Assembly (NCBI GenBank): GCA_023957245.1
Contig: JAMLHJ010000006.1
Coordinates: 62,001 to 126,000, forward strand
Length of the DNA stretch: 64,000 nucleotides
Direction: 5' to 3'
DNA from: Chitinophagales bacterium
GTDB taxonomy: Bacteria; Bacteroidota; Bacteroidia; Chitinophagales; JADIYW01
Below the pieces are notes generated by a model, which was not told the DNA's origin, did not search any database, and saw only the letters and a program-made list of their open reading frames with translations. How positions within the stretch are numbered: position 1 is the first letter of the stretch; the number at the start of each line of letters is the position of its first letter. This document shows positions 53,464 to 62,245 of the stretch, one piece after another. The position numbers and the translations under genes were made by a program.

Positions 53464-55179
53464 TTATCTCTGAATTACAATACTGCCATTTCTAATCTGA
53501 TACCCATCGGTCATAGAAATATGATATACGCCAGCTGGAAGGTCAGCCATCTTCACTTGCTCACGTACTTGATTACTCATTCCTACATTATTTAGTGACC
53601 TTACCACCTCACCTATCGAGTTAATAATAGTAGCATTAACTCCTGGTTTTCTAAACTCCAATGGAATATCTACATTTAAAATATCTGTTACAGGATTGGG
53701 ATAAATAGATAAAGGTAAAACAGAATTATTTTTTATTCCAACTGACATAGGAACTTCCGACATTCTCAAATCCAAAGTCGGCGCAAAATACTTATCCTCT
53801 GCATTTCCTCCGTAATATTCAAAATATTGCATATTGGCAGGATTAGCACCGAAAGCTACTTTTATTCTAAATTGTACTCTTTTGCCACTCGCAATTGCAT
53901 CTAATACATCTTGATTTAAATCTACTCTGAATTTATAATCATCTTCTTTTGCAACACCAACAATACAACCCAAATTAACAAAATCTGCAGCATCAGAAAA
54001 ATCTGCAGGGTCTATATCGACAGAAGTACCAAAATGACCAATTTTTGCTTCGACAGTCACTTTGTCAACAACATTTTCATTATTTCTAAGTTGTCCTAAA
54101 CCAGACTTTCTAGTCAAATACAAAGCCCCTTTTTCTATTTTTACTCCTTCAGTAAAATTATCTGTATCGAAAGAAAATATTCCAGCAAATTCTTGGGAGT
54201 TAACCTTTCCTATTTTTCCACCATTTCCTTGATTGACAACACCATTTGATGCTACCCAACCATCTTGCTTGCCAGTAGAGCGAAATGAATAATTGTAATC
54301 TTGTCTAAAATAGCTTCCAATATAATTTCTTATCATATTATTAGCAACAAACTGATATCCCTTGCCATTAAAGTGGTAAGCATCATATCCTGCCAAGCCC
54401 ATATAATTGGGATGTGTAGGATATCTTATATCTCCATAAGGCAATGTAACAGTTTTGGGTGCAAATGTTCCGTAAGGAGGAAACAAAGAAGCTGTTGGAT
54501 ATCCACCATAATATTGAGCAACTCCCATATTATTAACATAGTGAATATTTGGAGTATTCTTATAGCGAGGATAGTTTTCTCTATAAGTTTCAAATTCTAT
54601 CAATAAAGGATTAAGCACTTCAGGAGCAACAAAACCAAATTTTTCCCATTGACTATAATAAGGATTCCATTCGTTTCCTATCATCGTTTCTGAAAAGTTA
54701 GGATAATCATAACTACCTATTACTACTTGTGCATCTGGTTTGTATTTGAAAATAATATCAATAATCTGATCTGTATAAAAGAGCATTTCGTCTGTATATG
54801 GTTTCAAATCTTCCATGGTTTTACCTGGTCTCCATTTCCACATGACATCATTTCCTCCAATAAAAATCACGAATACATCTTCAGAAGAAGTACGTATTCT
54901 AGCATCCAACAAATCTTTCCAGCCATCTGAAGCCCATGTCTCAGCTTGCATACTGATGATAGCAGTAAAATTGCCATCTTCTTTAATGTCAGCAAAGCCA
55001 TTCTGTCTTAGAGCTTCTGCCATGGAGCGATAAGTCCACATAAAATTGGCCCAACTATCCCCTATCAGCATGATTCTGTCTTTAGGAGTCTGACCACATG
55101 TTTCACTTTGTGCAAAGGAAACGTTAGGAGCACAAAATAATAGTGCTAAAATAAAAAATAAGTAAAATTGCGGTTTCAT
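53464..55179 (-). CDS. secreted SGNH/GDSL hydrolase with T9SS sorting domain
   Basis: Type IX-secreted esterase-like protein of 571 aa. After a signal peptide (VSFAQSE) comes the block I motif MLIGDSWANFMW with the nucleophile Ser (about residue 43), block III FIGGNDVMWKW (Gly and Asn), and a late His in AYHFNGKGYQF (about 270). A middle beta-rich domain (about 300-470) follows. The C-terminal sorting domain is seen as LSIYPNPVTDILNV and DLPAGVYHISMTDG. Family members deacylate carbohydrates or lipids; the substrate is unknown. It is not an operon with its neighbours. Confidence 0.9.
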   Translation of the reverse strand: MKPQFYLFFILALLFCAPNVSFAQSETCGQTPKDRIMLIGDSWANFMWTYRSMAEALRQNGFADIKEDGNFTAIISMQAETWASDGWKDLLDARIRTSSEDVFVIFIGGNDVMWKWRPGKTMEDLKPYTDEMLFYTDQIIDIIFKYKPDAQVVIGSYDYPNFSETMIGNEWNPYYSQWEKFGFVAPEVLNPLLIEFETYRENYPRYKNTPNIHYVNNMGVAQYYGGYPTASLFPPYGTFAPKTVTLPYGDIRYPTHPNYMGLAGYDAYHFNGKGYQFVANNMIRNYIGSYFRQDYNYSFRSTGKQDGWVASNGVVNQGNGGKIGKVNSQEFAGIFSFDTDNFTEGVKIEKGALYLTRKSGLGQLRNNENVVDKVTVEAKIGHFGTSVDIDPADFSDAADFVNLGCIVGVAKEDDYKFRVDLNQDVLDAIASGKRVQFRIKVAFGANPANMQYFEYYGGNAEDKYFAPTLDLRMSEVPMSVGIKNNSVLPLSIYPNPVTDILNVDIPLEFRKPGVNATIINSIGEVVRSLNNVGMSNQVREQVKMADLPAGVYHISMTDGYQIRNGSIVIQR

Positions 55180-55359
55180 ACATTACGAGTATTGTGTAAA
55201 TATAAAAACAATACCAATAAATAGTTAATAATTTCTTAAAAAATTACAAACAAACCTTATTTTCCTCCTAAATGTTAACTTTCATTAGCTTCTACAGAAA
55301 CATGAAGCAAACAAATTTAATAATAATGATATAGGTAAAATTAAGAAGGATTTAAGAAA

Positions 55360-56277
55360 TCATTTATCCAAATATTTCCATAATTCCAATTTCTCCCAAG
55401 TCTTTTCAGTGTCAACATATCCATTTTCATAGGATTTTTTCACCCAGTATGCTGCTTGTTTATCATCTTTTGTGACACCATCTCCACTAAAATACAACAT
55501 ACCTACTAAAAATTGAGCTGTAGCTAAATTTTGTTCAGCTGCTTTTTTAAACCAAGTAAATGCTTGATTCAAATCTTGAGTTGTTCCTTCGCCCAAATAA
55601 TACATTTTAGCAAGGAAACTTTCTGCATTAACATTTCCTTGTTCAGCTGCTTTTTTATACCATGCAAATGCTTGATTTAAATCTTTGTTTGTACCATCTC
55701 CGTTATAATACATTACCCCTACATTAAATTGTGCGCTAGCATGACCTTGTTCGGCTGCTTTTTTAAACCATAAAAAAGATTGATTCATATCAGGAGCTAC
55801 ACCATTCCCATTAAAATACATGTTTCCAAGATCATATTGTGCCATAGCTATTCCTTGCTCAGCAGCTTTCTTATACCAAACAAATGCTTTAGCGGTATCT
55901 TTCAAATCTCCTTCATAAATAGCAGCAAGATTATACTGAGCATTACCATGACCTTGCTCAGCTGCCTTTTTAAACCATTCGACTGCTTGAGGAATATCTT
56001 TTAACACACCATCTCCATTATAATACAATATTCCCAGATTATATTGTGAGTTGGTATCTCCTTGATAGGCAGCTTTTTTAAACCATTCAATTGCTTTTTG
56101 AACATCTTTCGGAACTTCACCCCCAATATAATAGATACTTCCTAAATTAAACTGAGCTTCGATATTGCCTCTTTCAGCAGCTTCTTTTACTATTTCAAAG
56201 AAAGATTTCCCTTCTTGAGCATAAGAATAGTGAATAAGAAATAGAAAATAGAGTGAAAAAAATAATTTACTTTTCAT
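55360..56277 (-). CDS. secreted Sel1-repeat protein
   Basis: Signal peptide (YSYAQEG) followed by seven Sel1-like TPR repeats of about 36 residues, each ending in a form of WFKKAAEQG; the third repeat is 33 aa. The repeats start AQFNLGSIYYIGG, SQYNLGILYYNGD, AQYNLAAIYEG, AQYDLGNMYFNGN, AQFNVGVMYYNGD, AESFLAKMYYLGE and AQFLVGMLYFSGD. Sel1 repeats make protein-protein contacts. Length 305 aa. Function is unknown. The DNA repeats in phase with the protein repeat, so the gene could vary by recombination. Confidence 0.92.
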   Translation of the reverse strand: MKSKLFFSLYFLFLIHYSYAQEGKSFFEIVKEAAERGNIEAQFNLGSIYYIGGEVPKDVQKAIEWFKKAAYQGDTNSQYNLGILYYNGDGVLKDIPQAVEWFKKAAEQGHGNAQYNLAAIYEGDLKDTAKAFVWYKKAAEQGIAMAQYDLGNMYFNGNGVAPDMNQSFLWFKKAAEQGHASAQFNVGVMYYNGDGTNKDLNQAFAWYKKAAEQGNVNAESFLAKMYYLGEGTTQDLNQAFTWFKKAAEQNLATAQFLVGMLYFSGDGVTKDDKQAAYWVKKSYENGYVDTEKTWEKLELWKYLDK

Positions 56278-56523
56278 AGGGTGATTTAATTTTATTAGTT
56301 AAAAATAAGCCGTAAAAAATTCATAATATAGAATTAATACAATAAATTTAATTTAAACTAATATAATACACCTCAATTTTTTAGTTAAATTTTCTATTTT
56401 TTTCAATATAAAATCCACAAATAAAAATAGGAACTACAATAGCTCCCATTTCTAAAATATTTTAATTTAATTTATTATATTTCAATAAATTATAACAAAC
56501 TTTTTAATTCAAACTTTAAATAG

Positions 56524-57888
56524 TTACCCTTCAGTATAATACTTCAAAAAATAGGGAATTGTTTCGATACCTTTTAAAAAGTTAAATATACCATAGTGCT
56601 CATTGGGCGAATGAATATCATCGGTATCTAATCCAAATCCCATCAGTACCGTTTTCACTCCTAGTTCTTCTTCAAACAAAGCAACTATTGGAATACTTCC
56701 ACCACCACGTTGAGGAACTGGTTTTTTGCCAAAAGTTTTTTCCATAGCTCGTTCTGCTGCTGCATACTCTTTTGAATCAGATGGAACTACAACTGGTTCA
56801 CCTCCATGATGATAAGTCACTTTTACTTTGACACTTTCTGGAGCTATTGCTCTGAAATGCTTTTCAAATAATTGGCTAATTTTTTCAGATTGTTGATTGG
56901 GTACTAATCTCATTGAGATTTTTGCAAAAGCTTTAGATGGCAGCACTGTTTTGGCACCTTCTCCAATATATCCACCCCATATTCCATTCACGTCAAGAGT
57001 AGGACGTGTAGAAGTTCTTTCAATAGTTGTATATCCTTTCTCACCTTGAGTTGTTGAAATATTCAATTCTTTGCGATATTCTTCTTCTGAAAAAGGAATG
57101 CTATTAATCGCTTGTCTTTCAGCTTCAGACAAATTAATAACATCATCATAAAATCCATCAATAGTTACATGACCATTATCATCTATTAACTGAGCTATCA
57201 TTTTACATAGCGTATTGATAGGATTGGCAACAGCTCCGCCATACACTCCAGAATGTAAATCTCTATTAGGACCTGTCACTTCAACTTCCATATAAGAAAG
57301 TCCTCTTAAACCGACTGTAATTGAAGGAATATCATTAGCGATAATAGCTGTATCGGATACTAATATGACATCACAAGATAATTTTGCCTTATTTTCTCTG
57401 ACAAAATCTCCCAAATGTTCAGAACCGACTTCCTCCTCTCCTTCAATCATAAATTTGACATTACAAGGCAATAGATTTTCAGCAAGCAACAATTCAACAG
57501 CTTTGACATGCATATAAAATTGACCTTTGTCATCAGCTGAACCACGAGCATAAATCTTTCCATCTTTAATCACAGGTTCAAATGGTGGTGAAGTCCATAA
57601 TTCAATTGGATCAGCAGGTTGCACATCATAATGTCCATAAATTAAAACTGTAGGCAATTGACTATCAATGATTTTTTCAGCATATACAACAGGAAAACCT
57701 TTGGTGGAACAAATCTCAACAGCATCTAATCCAGCAGCAACTAATTTCTCGCTGACAAATTCAGCAGCTTTTAATACATCTTCCTTATATTTTGGTTCTG
57801 CACTTACTGAAGGTATTTTCAATAATTCTATCAGCTCATTGATGTATCTGTCTTGATTTTGATGAATTAATTTTTGAATATTGTCCAT
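56524..57888 (-). CDS. M20 family dipeptidase
   Basis: Zinc dipeptidase of the CPG2/carnosinase-like M20 type, 454 aa. Metal and catalytic residues are in YGHYDVQPADP (His and Asp), RGSADDKGQFYMH, IEGEEEVGS and the late DDIHSPNEHYGIFNF. GLRGLSYMEVEVTG and DLHSGVYGGAVANP are typical of this branch, which is distinct from the M20D gene at 19115. Substrates are expected to be dipeptides. It is separated from the heptose kinase gene by 116 bp with no clear promoter seen. Confidence 0.9.
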   Translation of the reverse strand: MDNIQKLIHQNQDRYINELIELLKIPSVSAEPKYKEDVLKAAEFVSEKLVAAGLDAVEICSTKGFPVVYAEKIIDSQLPTVLIYGHYDVQPADPIELWTSPPFEPVIKDGKIYARGSADDKGQFYMHVKAVELLLAENLLPCNVKFMIEGEEEVGSEHLGDFVRENKAKLSCDVILVSDTAIIANDIPSITVGLRGLSYMEVEVTGPNRDLHSGVYGGAVANPINTLCKMIAQLIDDNGHVTIDGFYDDVINLSEAERQAINSIPFSEEEYRKELNISTTQGEKGYTTIERTSTRPTLDVNGIWGGYIGEGAKTVLPSKAFAKISMRLVPNQQSEKISQLFEKHFRAIAPESVKVKVTYHHGGEPVVVPSDSKEYAAAERAMEKTFGKKPVPQRGGGSIPIVALFEEELGVKTVLMGFGLDTDDIHSPNEHYGIFNFLKGIETIPYFLKYYTEG

Positions 57889-58004
57889 TTGTATTTTTTT
57901 GATGAGTAAAATTAATGAGTTCTATTAGTTTCTAAAGTTAAAAGTTTCAAATTAAAAAAATGATTAGATTTCCGCACTCTGTTAAATGCCTAATTATCAA
58001 ATCA

Positions 58005-58901
58005 TTAGAAAATAAATTTTGATAAATCACTCGGTTTTATTACATAAGTGCCCAATTGAGTAACCGAATATTCAGCAAGTTGTTTGGCTATTTGAATAGA
58101 TTGACTCATATCATATCCTTTTGAGATACCATAAACAAGCCCTACCAATATGGTATCTCCCGCACCTGTAATATCAACCACTTGTTGCAAATGTGCAGGA
58201 TAAAAATGATGTGTGTCTCGATGAATATACATGATTCCTTCTGCACCCAAAGTAACCACCATGTGTTCAATATGATTATCTATAATACATTGTCGTCCTT
58301 TACCCACCAATTCTTCATAAGAATTAAAATTTCCGATATACTTGACAAACTCATTTCTGTTGGGTTTGATAAGCCACGCTCCACGATATAGCGAAATATC
58401 TCTTTTAGGATCAATAAGTATTTTAATTCCCTTTGATTGAAAATGAAGAATATACTTTTGAATATCTTTCAAACTTCCTTTATTATAATCACTAAGAACT
58501 AAATAATCTGGAGAAAGGTTTTTTACTTTTTCAAACAAAAAGTCCGCTTCTTGTTCAAAACTTTCTTCTATATCAATACGAGCGATGTGCTTACCATTGC
58601 CTAATATTCTAGTCTTGGAGATAGTAGGTGATTGTTGGGATATTATATTCAAATAATTAACTTGATAATCATTCAGAATATTTTTAATCAATTCTGCATC
58701 TCCATCCTGCCCCACTACTCCAGCAAGAGTAGTAGATATTCCAAGAGAAGAAAGATTTACCGCTACATTGGCAGCTCCTCCTGTAGCATAAGAATTACTC
58801 GCTCGAATAATCACCGGAACTGGTGCCTCAGGTGAAATCCTATCAATCACACCACTTTTATATTTATCGAGAATAATATCACCTACAACCAATACTTGCA
58901 T
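58005..58901 (-). CDS. rfaE1: D-glycero-beta-D-manno-heptose-7-phosphate kinase (RfaE domain I)
   Basis: PfkB-family kinase that phosphorylates heptose 7-phosphate for the LPS core or surface glycans. The opening VLVVGDIILDKYKSG and RISPEAPVPVI are diagnostic for the RfaE/HldE kinase domain. The catalytic motif DITGAGDTILVGLVYG (about residues 240-255) is the PfkB anion hole with its base Asp. At 298 aa it is the stand-alone kinase without the adenylyltransferase domain of enteric HldE. No other heptose gene is in the window. Confidence 0.9.
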   Translation of the reverse strand: MQVLVVGDIILDKYKSGVIDRISPEAPVPVIIRASNSYATGGAANVAVNLSSLGISTTLAGVVGQDGDAELIKNILNDYQVNYLNIISQQSPTISKTRILGNGKHIARIDIEESFEQEADFLFEKVKNLSPDYLVLSDYNKGSLKDIQKYILHFQSKGIKILIDPKRDISLYRGAWLIKPNRNEFVKYIGNFNSYEELVGKGRQCIIDNHIEHMVVTLGAEGIMYIHRDTHHFYPAHLQQVVDITGAGDTILVGLVYGISKGYDMSQSIQIAKQLAEYSVTQLGTYVIKPSDLSKFIF

Positions 58902-59045
58902 ATTGTGAAGATAAGAAAGCTATTGAAATTCTCCATTTTTATAGTTTTGATTATTGCTAATTATGATACTGGCATTGACAGTTTTGTGTTTCAGGTCTTT
59001 CATCTCTTATCTTGATTCATGGCTCTTGATTCCCGATTCCTATCA

Positions 59046-60278
59046 TTACTCCACGTACTCATACCATATCTTCAGTCCTGCTATTTCTAATGTTTTGGCT
59101 TCAGCATCGTGCTTGTATGAAAAATCTTCTACTTTGGTTTTGAGATATTCCGTATTTCCGTACATATCCGTATGATAGAACTCTGTCGTCCTTTGGGAAA
59201 CGAGATGTGTACTTTTCTCTTCCAGTATATAGTATTGCGGAATGCCGAAAGAAATCAGCCAGTTACCCTCGCCACTTCCGTATTCGCTTTTCCATTGACT
59301 TGCATCTCCGTAGTATAATTTCCTTGTATTCAAATTCATCACTCCATACCTACTATTTAGGTAAAGCAATTCTTCATTGACTAGGCGCTTTAATTTTGTT
59401 GGTACATCATCAGCCTTAATATAATGAAATGAAAACTTCACTGGACCAAGTTCAAGAGCTTCAAGCAATTGATTTGCTTTATCATCCGGAATCAAGATAG
59501 GAGCTGGATTAACATAGTAATTCAGCCCAAATTTTTCGAACAAATCTTTAAAGAGTCTATCTCTTCCAGTATATACTTGATTTACGATAACTTTTCTGTA
59601 TAAATCCTCGTAGGGAATATCATTCCAATCCTCAAAAGGAGTCCCTTTTAAATCTTCAAACCCAATATCATTAATCCCTTTCACCGATTCTATTCTGTCT
59701 GGTAATCCATAGCTATTGTATGACTGCATGCGCATATTCAACGAACGATAGTTTAGTTTTCTTGCTTCACTTGGAGAGACTGTATTGCCATTACCAAATG
59801 TGCTATCTAATAGTATAGAATTTAACATACCATTAGATAATCTACTGATATTCACTCTTGAAAGATCCTGAGATATTAAACTTGACCATGGAATAATACG
59901 AGGTACATTTACTTTAATATTTACTATCAAATCTTTGCCTACTATGGTCGTATAAGGTCTAATATCGGGGTAACCAGGAAACTCATAATTCCTTGTTCCT
60001 ATTTTTATTTGACCATTGTCGTATTCTATAGAAGCAACTGAATTTAACGAATCAGTTAATATATCACTCAATTGTCCACTTTCATCATAGCGATAGTAAA
60101 TATCAGACTTGACCAATCCTCCTCCATTATCATGTGAATATTGAACTTTTGTTATCCTGATATCTCTATCGCCCTCTTTTGGTATGTCAGATTTTTCAGG
60201 AGTATCTTTCTTACAAGCCCCAAACAGGAGTATAAAAGCAAGGATGCCATATTGTATTTTAAACAGTTTTTTCATCAT
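59046..60278 (-). CDS. lipoprotein of unknown function
   Basis: A 410-aa lipoprotein (FILLFGAC, Cys about residue 22) with no family I recognise. The mature part has YRYDESGQLSDILTD (RHS-like/DUF4595-style text near residue 63), ISRLSNGMLNSILLDS and a C-terminal run rich in Tyr and Glu. Such Tyr-rich blocks occur in Bacteroidota lipoproteins annotated DUF4595 or hypothetical. The start at 60278 has two adjacent Met codons. A 45-bp remnant of another gene's end lies directly upstream. Confidence 0.6.
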   Translation of the reverse strand: MMKKLFKIQYGILAFILLFGACKKDTPEKSDIPKEGDRDIRITKVQYSHDNGGGLVKSDIYYRYDESGQLSDILTDSLNSVASIEYDNGQIKIGTRNYEFPGYPDIRPYTTIVGKDLIVNIKVNVPRIIPWSSLISQDLSRVNISRLSNGMLNSILLDSTFGNGNTVSPSEARKLNYRSLNMRMQSYNSYGLPDRIESVKGINDIGFEDLKGTPFEDWNDIPYEDLYRKVIVNQVYTGRDRLFKDLFEKFGLNYYVNPAPILIPDDKANQLLEALELGPVKFSFHYIKADDVPTKLKRLVNEELLYLNSRYGVMNLNTRKLYYGDASQWKSEYGSGEGNWLISFGIPQYYILEEKSTHLVSQRTTEFYHTDMYGNTEYLKTKVEDFSYKHDAEAKTLEIAGLKIWYEYVE

Positions 60279-60286
60279 TAAAAAAT

Positions 60287-60331
60287 TTAAGGGTTTAGAT
60301 CTAATGTAGCACCTAACGGCACTTCAAAATT
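60287..60331 (-). pseudogene. remnant of the C-terminal end of a coathanger-stack-type protein
   Basis: On the minus strand this stretch reads NFEVPLGATLDLNP and then a stop. It is nearly identical to the last 14 residues (NFEVPVGAILDVNP) of the secreted hydrolase ending at 62246, and the DNA differs at only about 7 of 46 positions. The short spacer to the next ATG is also alike. It is in a different frame from the T9SS gene whose stop overlaps it by two bases. It looks like the end of a former gene that was replaced or truncated. Confidence 0.8.
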
Positions 60332-62234
60332 ATTTCTTAATAACAAATTTTCGATTACTTACATACATTCCATCTTGATAAACGGCGAGATACATACCAG
60401 TAGGCAGCTGACTGATATCTATCTGTTTTTGAAAACCGTCCATTTTCATAGCCTGATGTACTCTACCGTCACTTCCTATTATTGACAGATGACCTGAAAG
60501 ATTTTCTGTTGAGCGAATACTCAATGTATGAGAAGTAGGATTAGGAAAGATTGTCCAATCTAATTGCTCATTAGAAAGATAATTTTTCACTTGAGTGATA
60601 GTTCCATCTTTCCAACTCCAAATAATAAAATTCTTAGCTTCTTTGTCGGAAGCTCCAAATAGGACTTCATCACCTACATTGACGATAGACAATCGGCCAT
60701 AAGCTCCTTCTGTCATGGGGCTATATGTTTCAAAACTAATGTCTTTGTAACTATCACTGATCAAAAAGTCTAAATAGCTTGTATAAAATAAGCCTGTGTC
60801 AGTAGTATCGCTATCTCTTCCTCTATGTCTGAAAACAGTGAGTTTATCTTCTACATTCCAGCACATATATTCGTTATAACTCCACTGATTGTCAGTCGAG
60901 TTAAGCGGATAATTCTTCAGGTATTGCTTCACCTGATTCCCCTCTATTCCCACCACGTTCAGATAATGGGAAGATGTATTTGACGCATTGTCAAAGAGTA
61001 TTTCTACAAACGTTAGTATATCCTGATGCTCAAATCGTATTGGAGAAATATAATTAAACAAAGGGATTGAACTTCTGAATGGTTTGTTATAGAATACACC
61101 CATATTGCCTTCTGTAAAATTAATTTTACCCAAGTTTTCAAAGATTTCACCTTTTATTTCATAAATATCTAACTGTGCCGTTGTTGTGTCCACATCGCTG
61201 AGCCAAAGTAGTCTGCCATCTAATTCAAATAGTTTAAAGCTTGTCAAAATGCCATATCCGTTTTCTTTTGGGGGAATACTTTGAACGATTGAAGTCCCAT
61301 TTTTAGTGCCGTTGGTTTTCCATATTCTGGTATTACCTATTGCACGTAAAGCATAGTGATCCAGATATACATGTGCGAATCTTACAATATTATTATAAAC
61401 AATATATACATTATCTCCATATGCAAAATATTGAGTGGGTACAGAATTACATTGGTACTCTGTCTCTTCAGAAGTACATTCATCAGGAACACCACCCACA
61501 TCCCTCGTGTCTCCAATAATTGTATCTACTTTAAAATTAGCAGTATTGAAAACATACAACATATCTTGTGCAGACAAATAGATTTTCTCTTTGTGATAAA
61601 AAGGCCTTTGCGTTTCATAATTATCAAATGATTCCCATCCAAAATCTTGAATCGACCACACTTCAGTCCAAGTTGAATCATCAAATGTCAATAAGTTGAA
61701 TGCTTTGCCGCAACCTTCTGTTTCTATCAGGAAATTTTTTCCGGCTGATTGTAAAAACCCCATAAAACCTAGACAGTCTTCGTGTAAAAGTCTGGCATTT
61801 TGCTGACCTGTTCTGAGGTGAGTGCCTAACAAAAAAGTAGAGTAATTGCCTATGTCATCATTACTATATCCGCTGACAATGGTATAGATCCAGTTTTCTT
61901 CTCTCAGGAAATACCGAAGTCCATGCTGTGAGATATTGGTATAATACTCGTTTTCCTGAATGCTGTATTGCCCTCTTTCGTTATTATAGGTAGTATTTCT
62001 TGCCTCTTTGGTTTTTAGATGATATACCCAGTCTGCCATATACCCATGCCCATCTTTTTCATATATCACTACCATTCCCAGATAATCATCATCTATCTTT
62101 TCAAAATAGGTGATAGACGCCTTGCCTGTATAACCTAATTCCTCAGGGGTAATCTTAGGTTGCAAATCATCTGCCTTTAGAAGATTTACCGATCCTGTAT
62201 ATAAAATCAATAAGAGTGAACAAAATAATTTCAT
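60330..62234 (-). CDS. secreted T9SS-sorted protein of unknown function
   Basis: A 634-aa protein with an N-terminal signal (LFCSLLLILYTGSVNLL) and a C-terminal type A sorting domain (about residues 555-634: WTIFPNPTSHTLSI, ISQLPTGMYLAVYQDG and a final VIKK). The body has repeated Asp/Tyr/Trp-rich strands that suggest a beta-propeller, but no catalytic motif is recognised. It lies 11 bp after the hydrolase gene end. The intergenic spacer and the gene-end remnant after it suggest a cassette exchange. Confidence 0.75.
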   Translation of the reverse strand: MKLFCSLLLILYTGSVNLLKADDLQPKITPEELGYTGKASITYFEKIDDDYLGMVVIYEKDGHGYMADWVYHLKTKEARNTTYNNERGQYSIQENEYYTNISQHGLRYFLREENWIYTIVSGYSNDDIGNYSTFLLGTHLRTGQQNARLLHEDCLGFMGFLQSAGKNFLIETEGCGKAFNLLTFDDSTWTEVWSIQDFGWESFDNYETQRPFYHKEKIYLSAQDMLYVFNTANFKVDTIIGDTRDVGGVPDECTSEETEYQCNSVPTQYFAYGDNVYIVYNNIVRFAHVYLDHYALRAIGNTRIWKTNGTKNGTSIVQSIPPKENGYGILTSFKLFELDGRLLWLSDVDTTTAQLDIYEIKGEIFENLGKINFTEGNMGVFYNKPFRSSIPLFNYISPIRFEHQDILTFVEILFDNASNTSSHYLNVVGIEGNQVKQYLKNYPLNSTDNQWSYNEYMCWNVEDKLTVFRHRGRDSDTTDTGLFYTSYLDFLISDSYKDISFETYSPMTEGAYGRLSIVNVGDEVLFGASDKEAKNFIIWSWKDGTITQVKNYLSNEQLDWTIFPNPTSHTLSIRSTENLSGHLSIIGSDGRVHQAMKMDGFQKQIDISQLPTGMYLAVYQDGMYVSNRKFVIKK

Positions 62235-62245
62235 AATTTAAAAAT

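Noticed and set aside
54301-54606. Plus-strand open frame of about 101 codons opposite the SGNH hydrolase
   Set aside because: Antisense to a gene with clear catalytic motifs and composed mostly of Ile, Ser and Cys runs; not a credible protein.
55400-56200. Regular DNA repeats resembling an array
   Set aside because: The period is about 108 bp and in frame with the Sel1 protein repeats; there are no constant repeats with unique spacers, so it is not a CRISPR.
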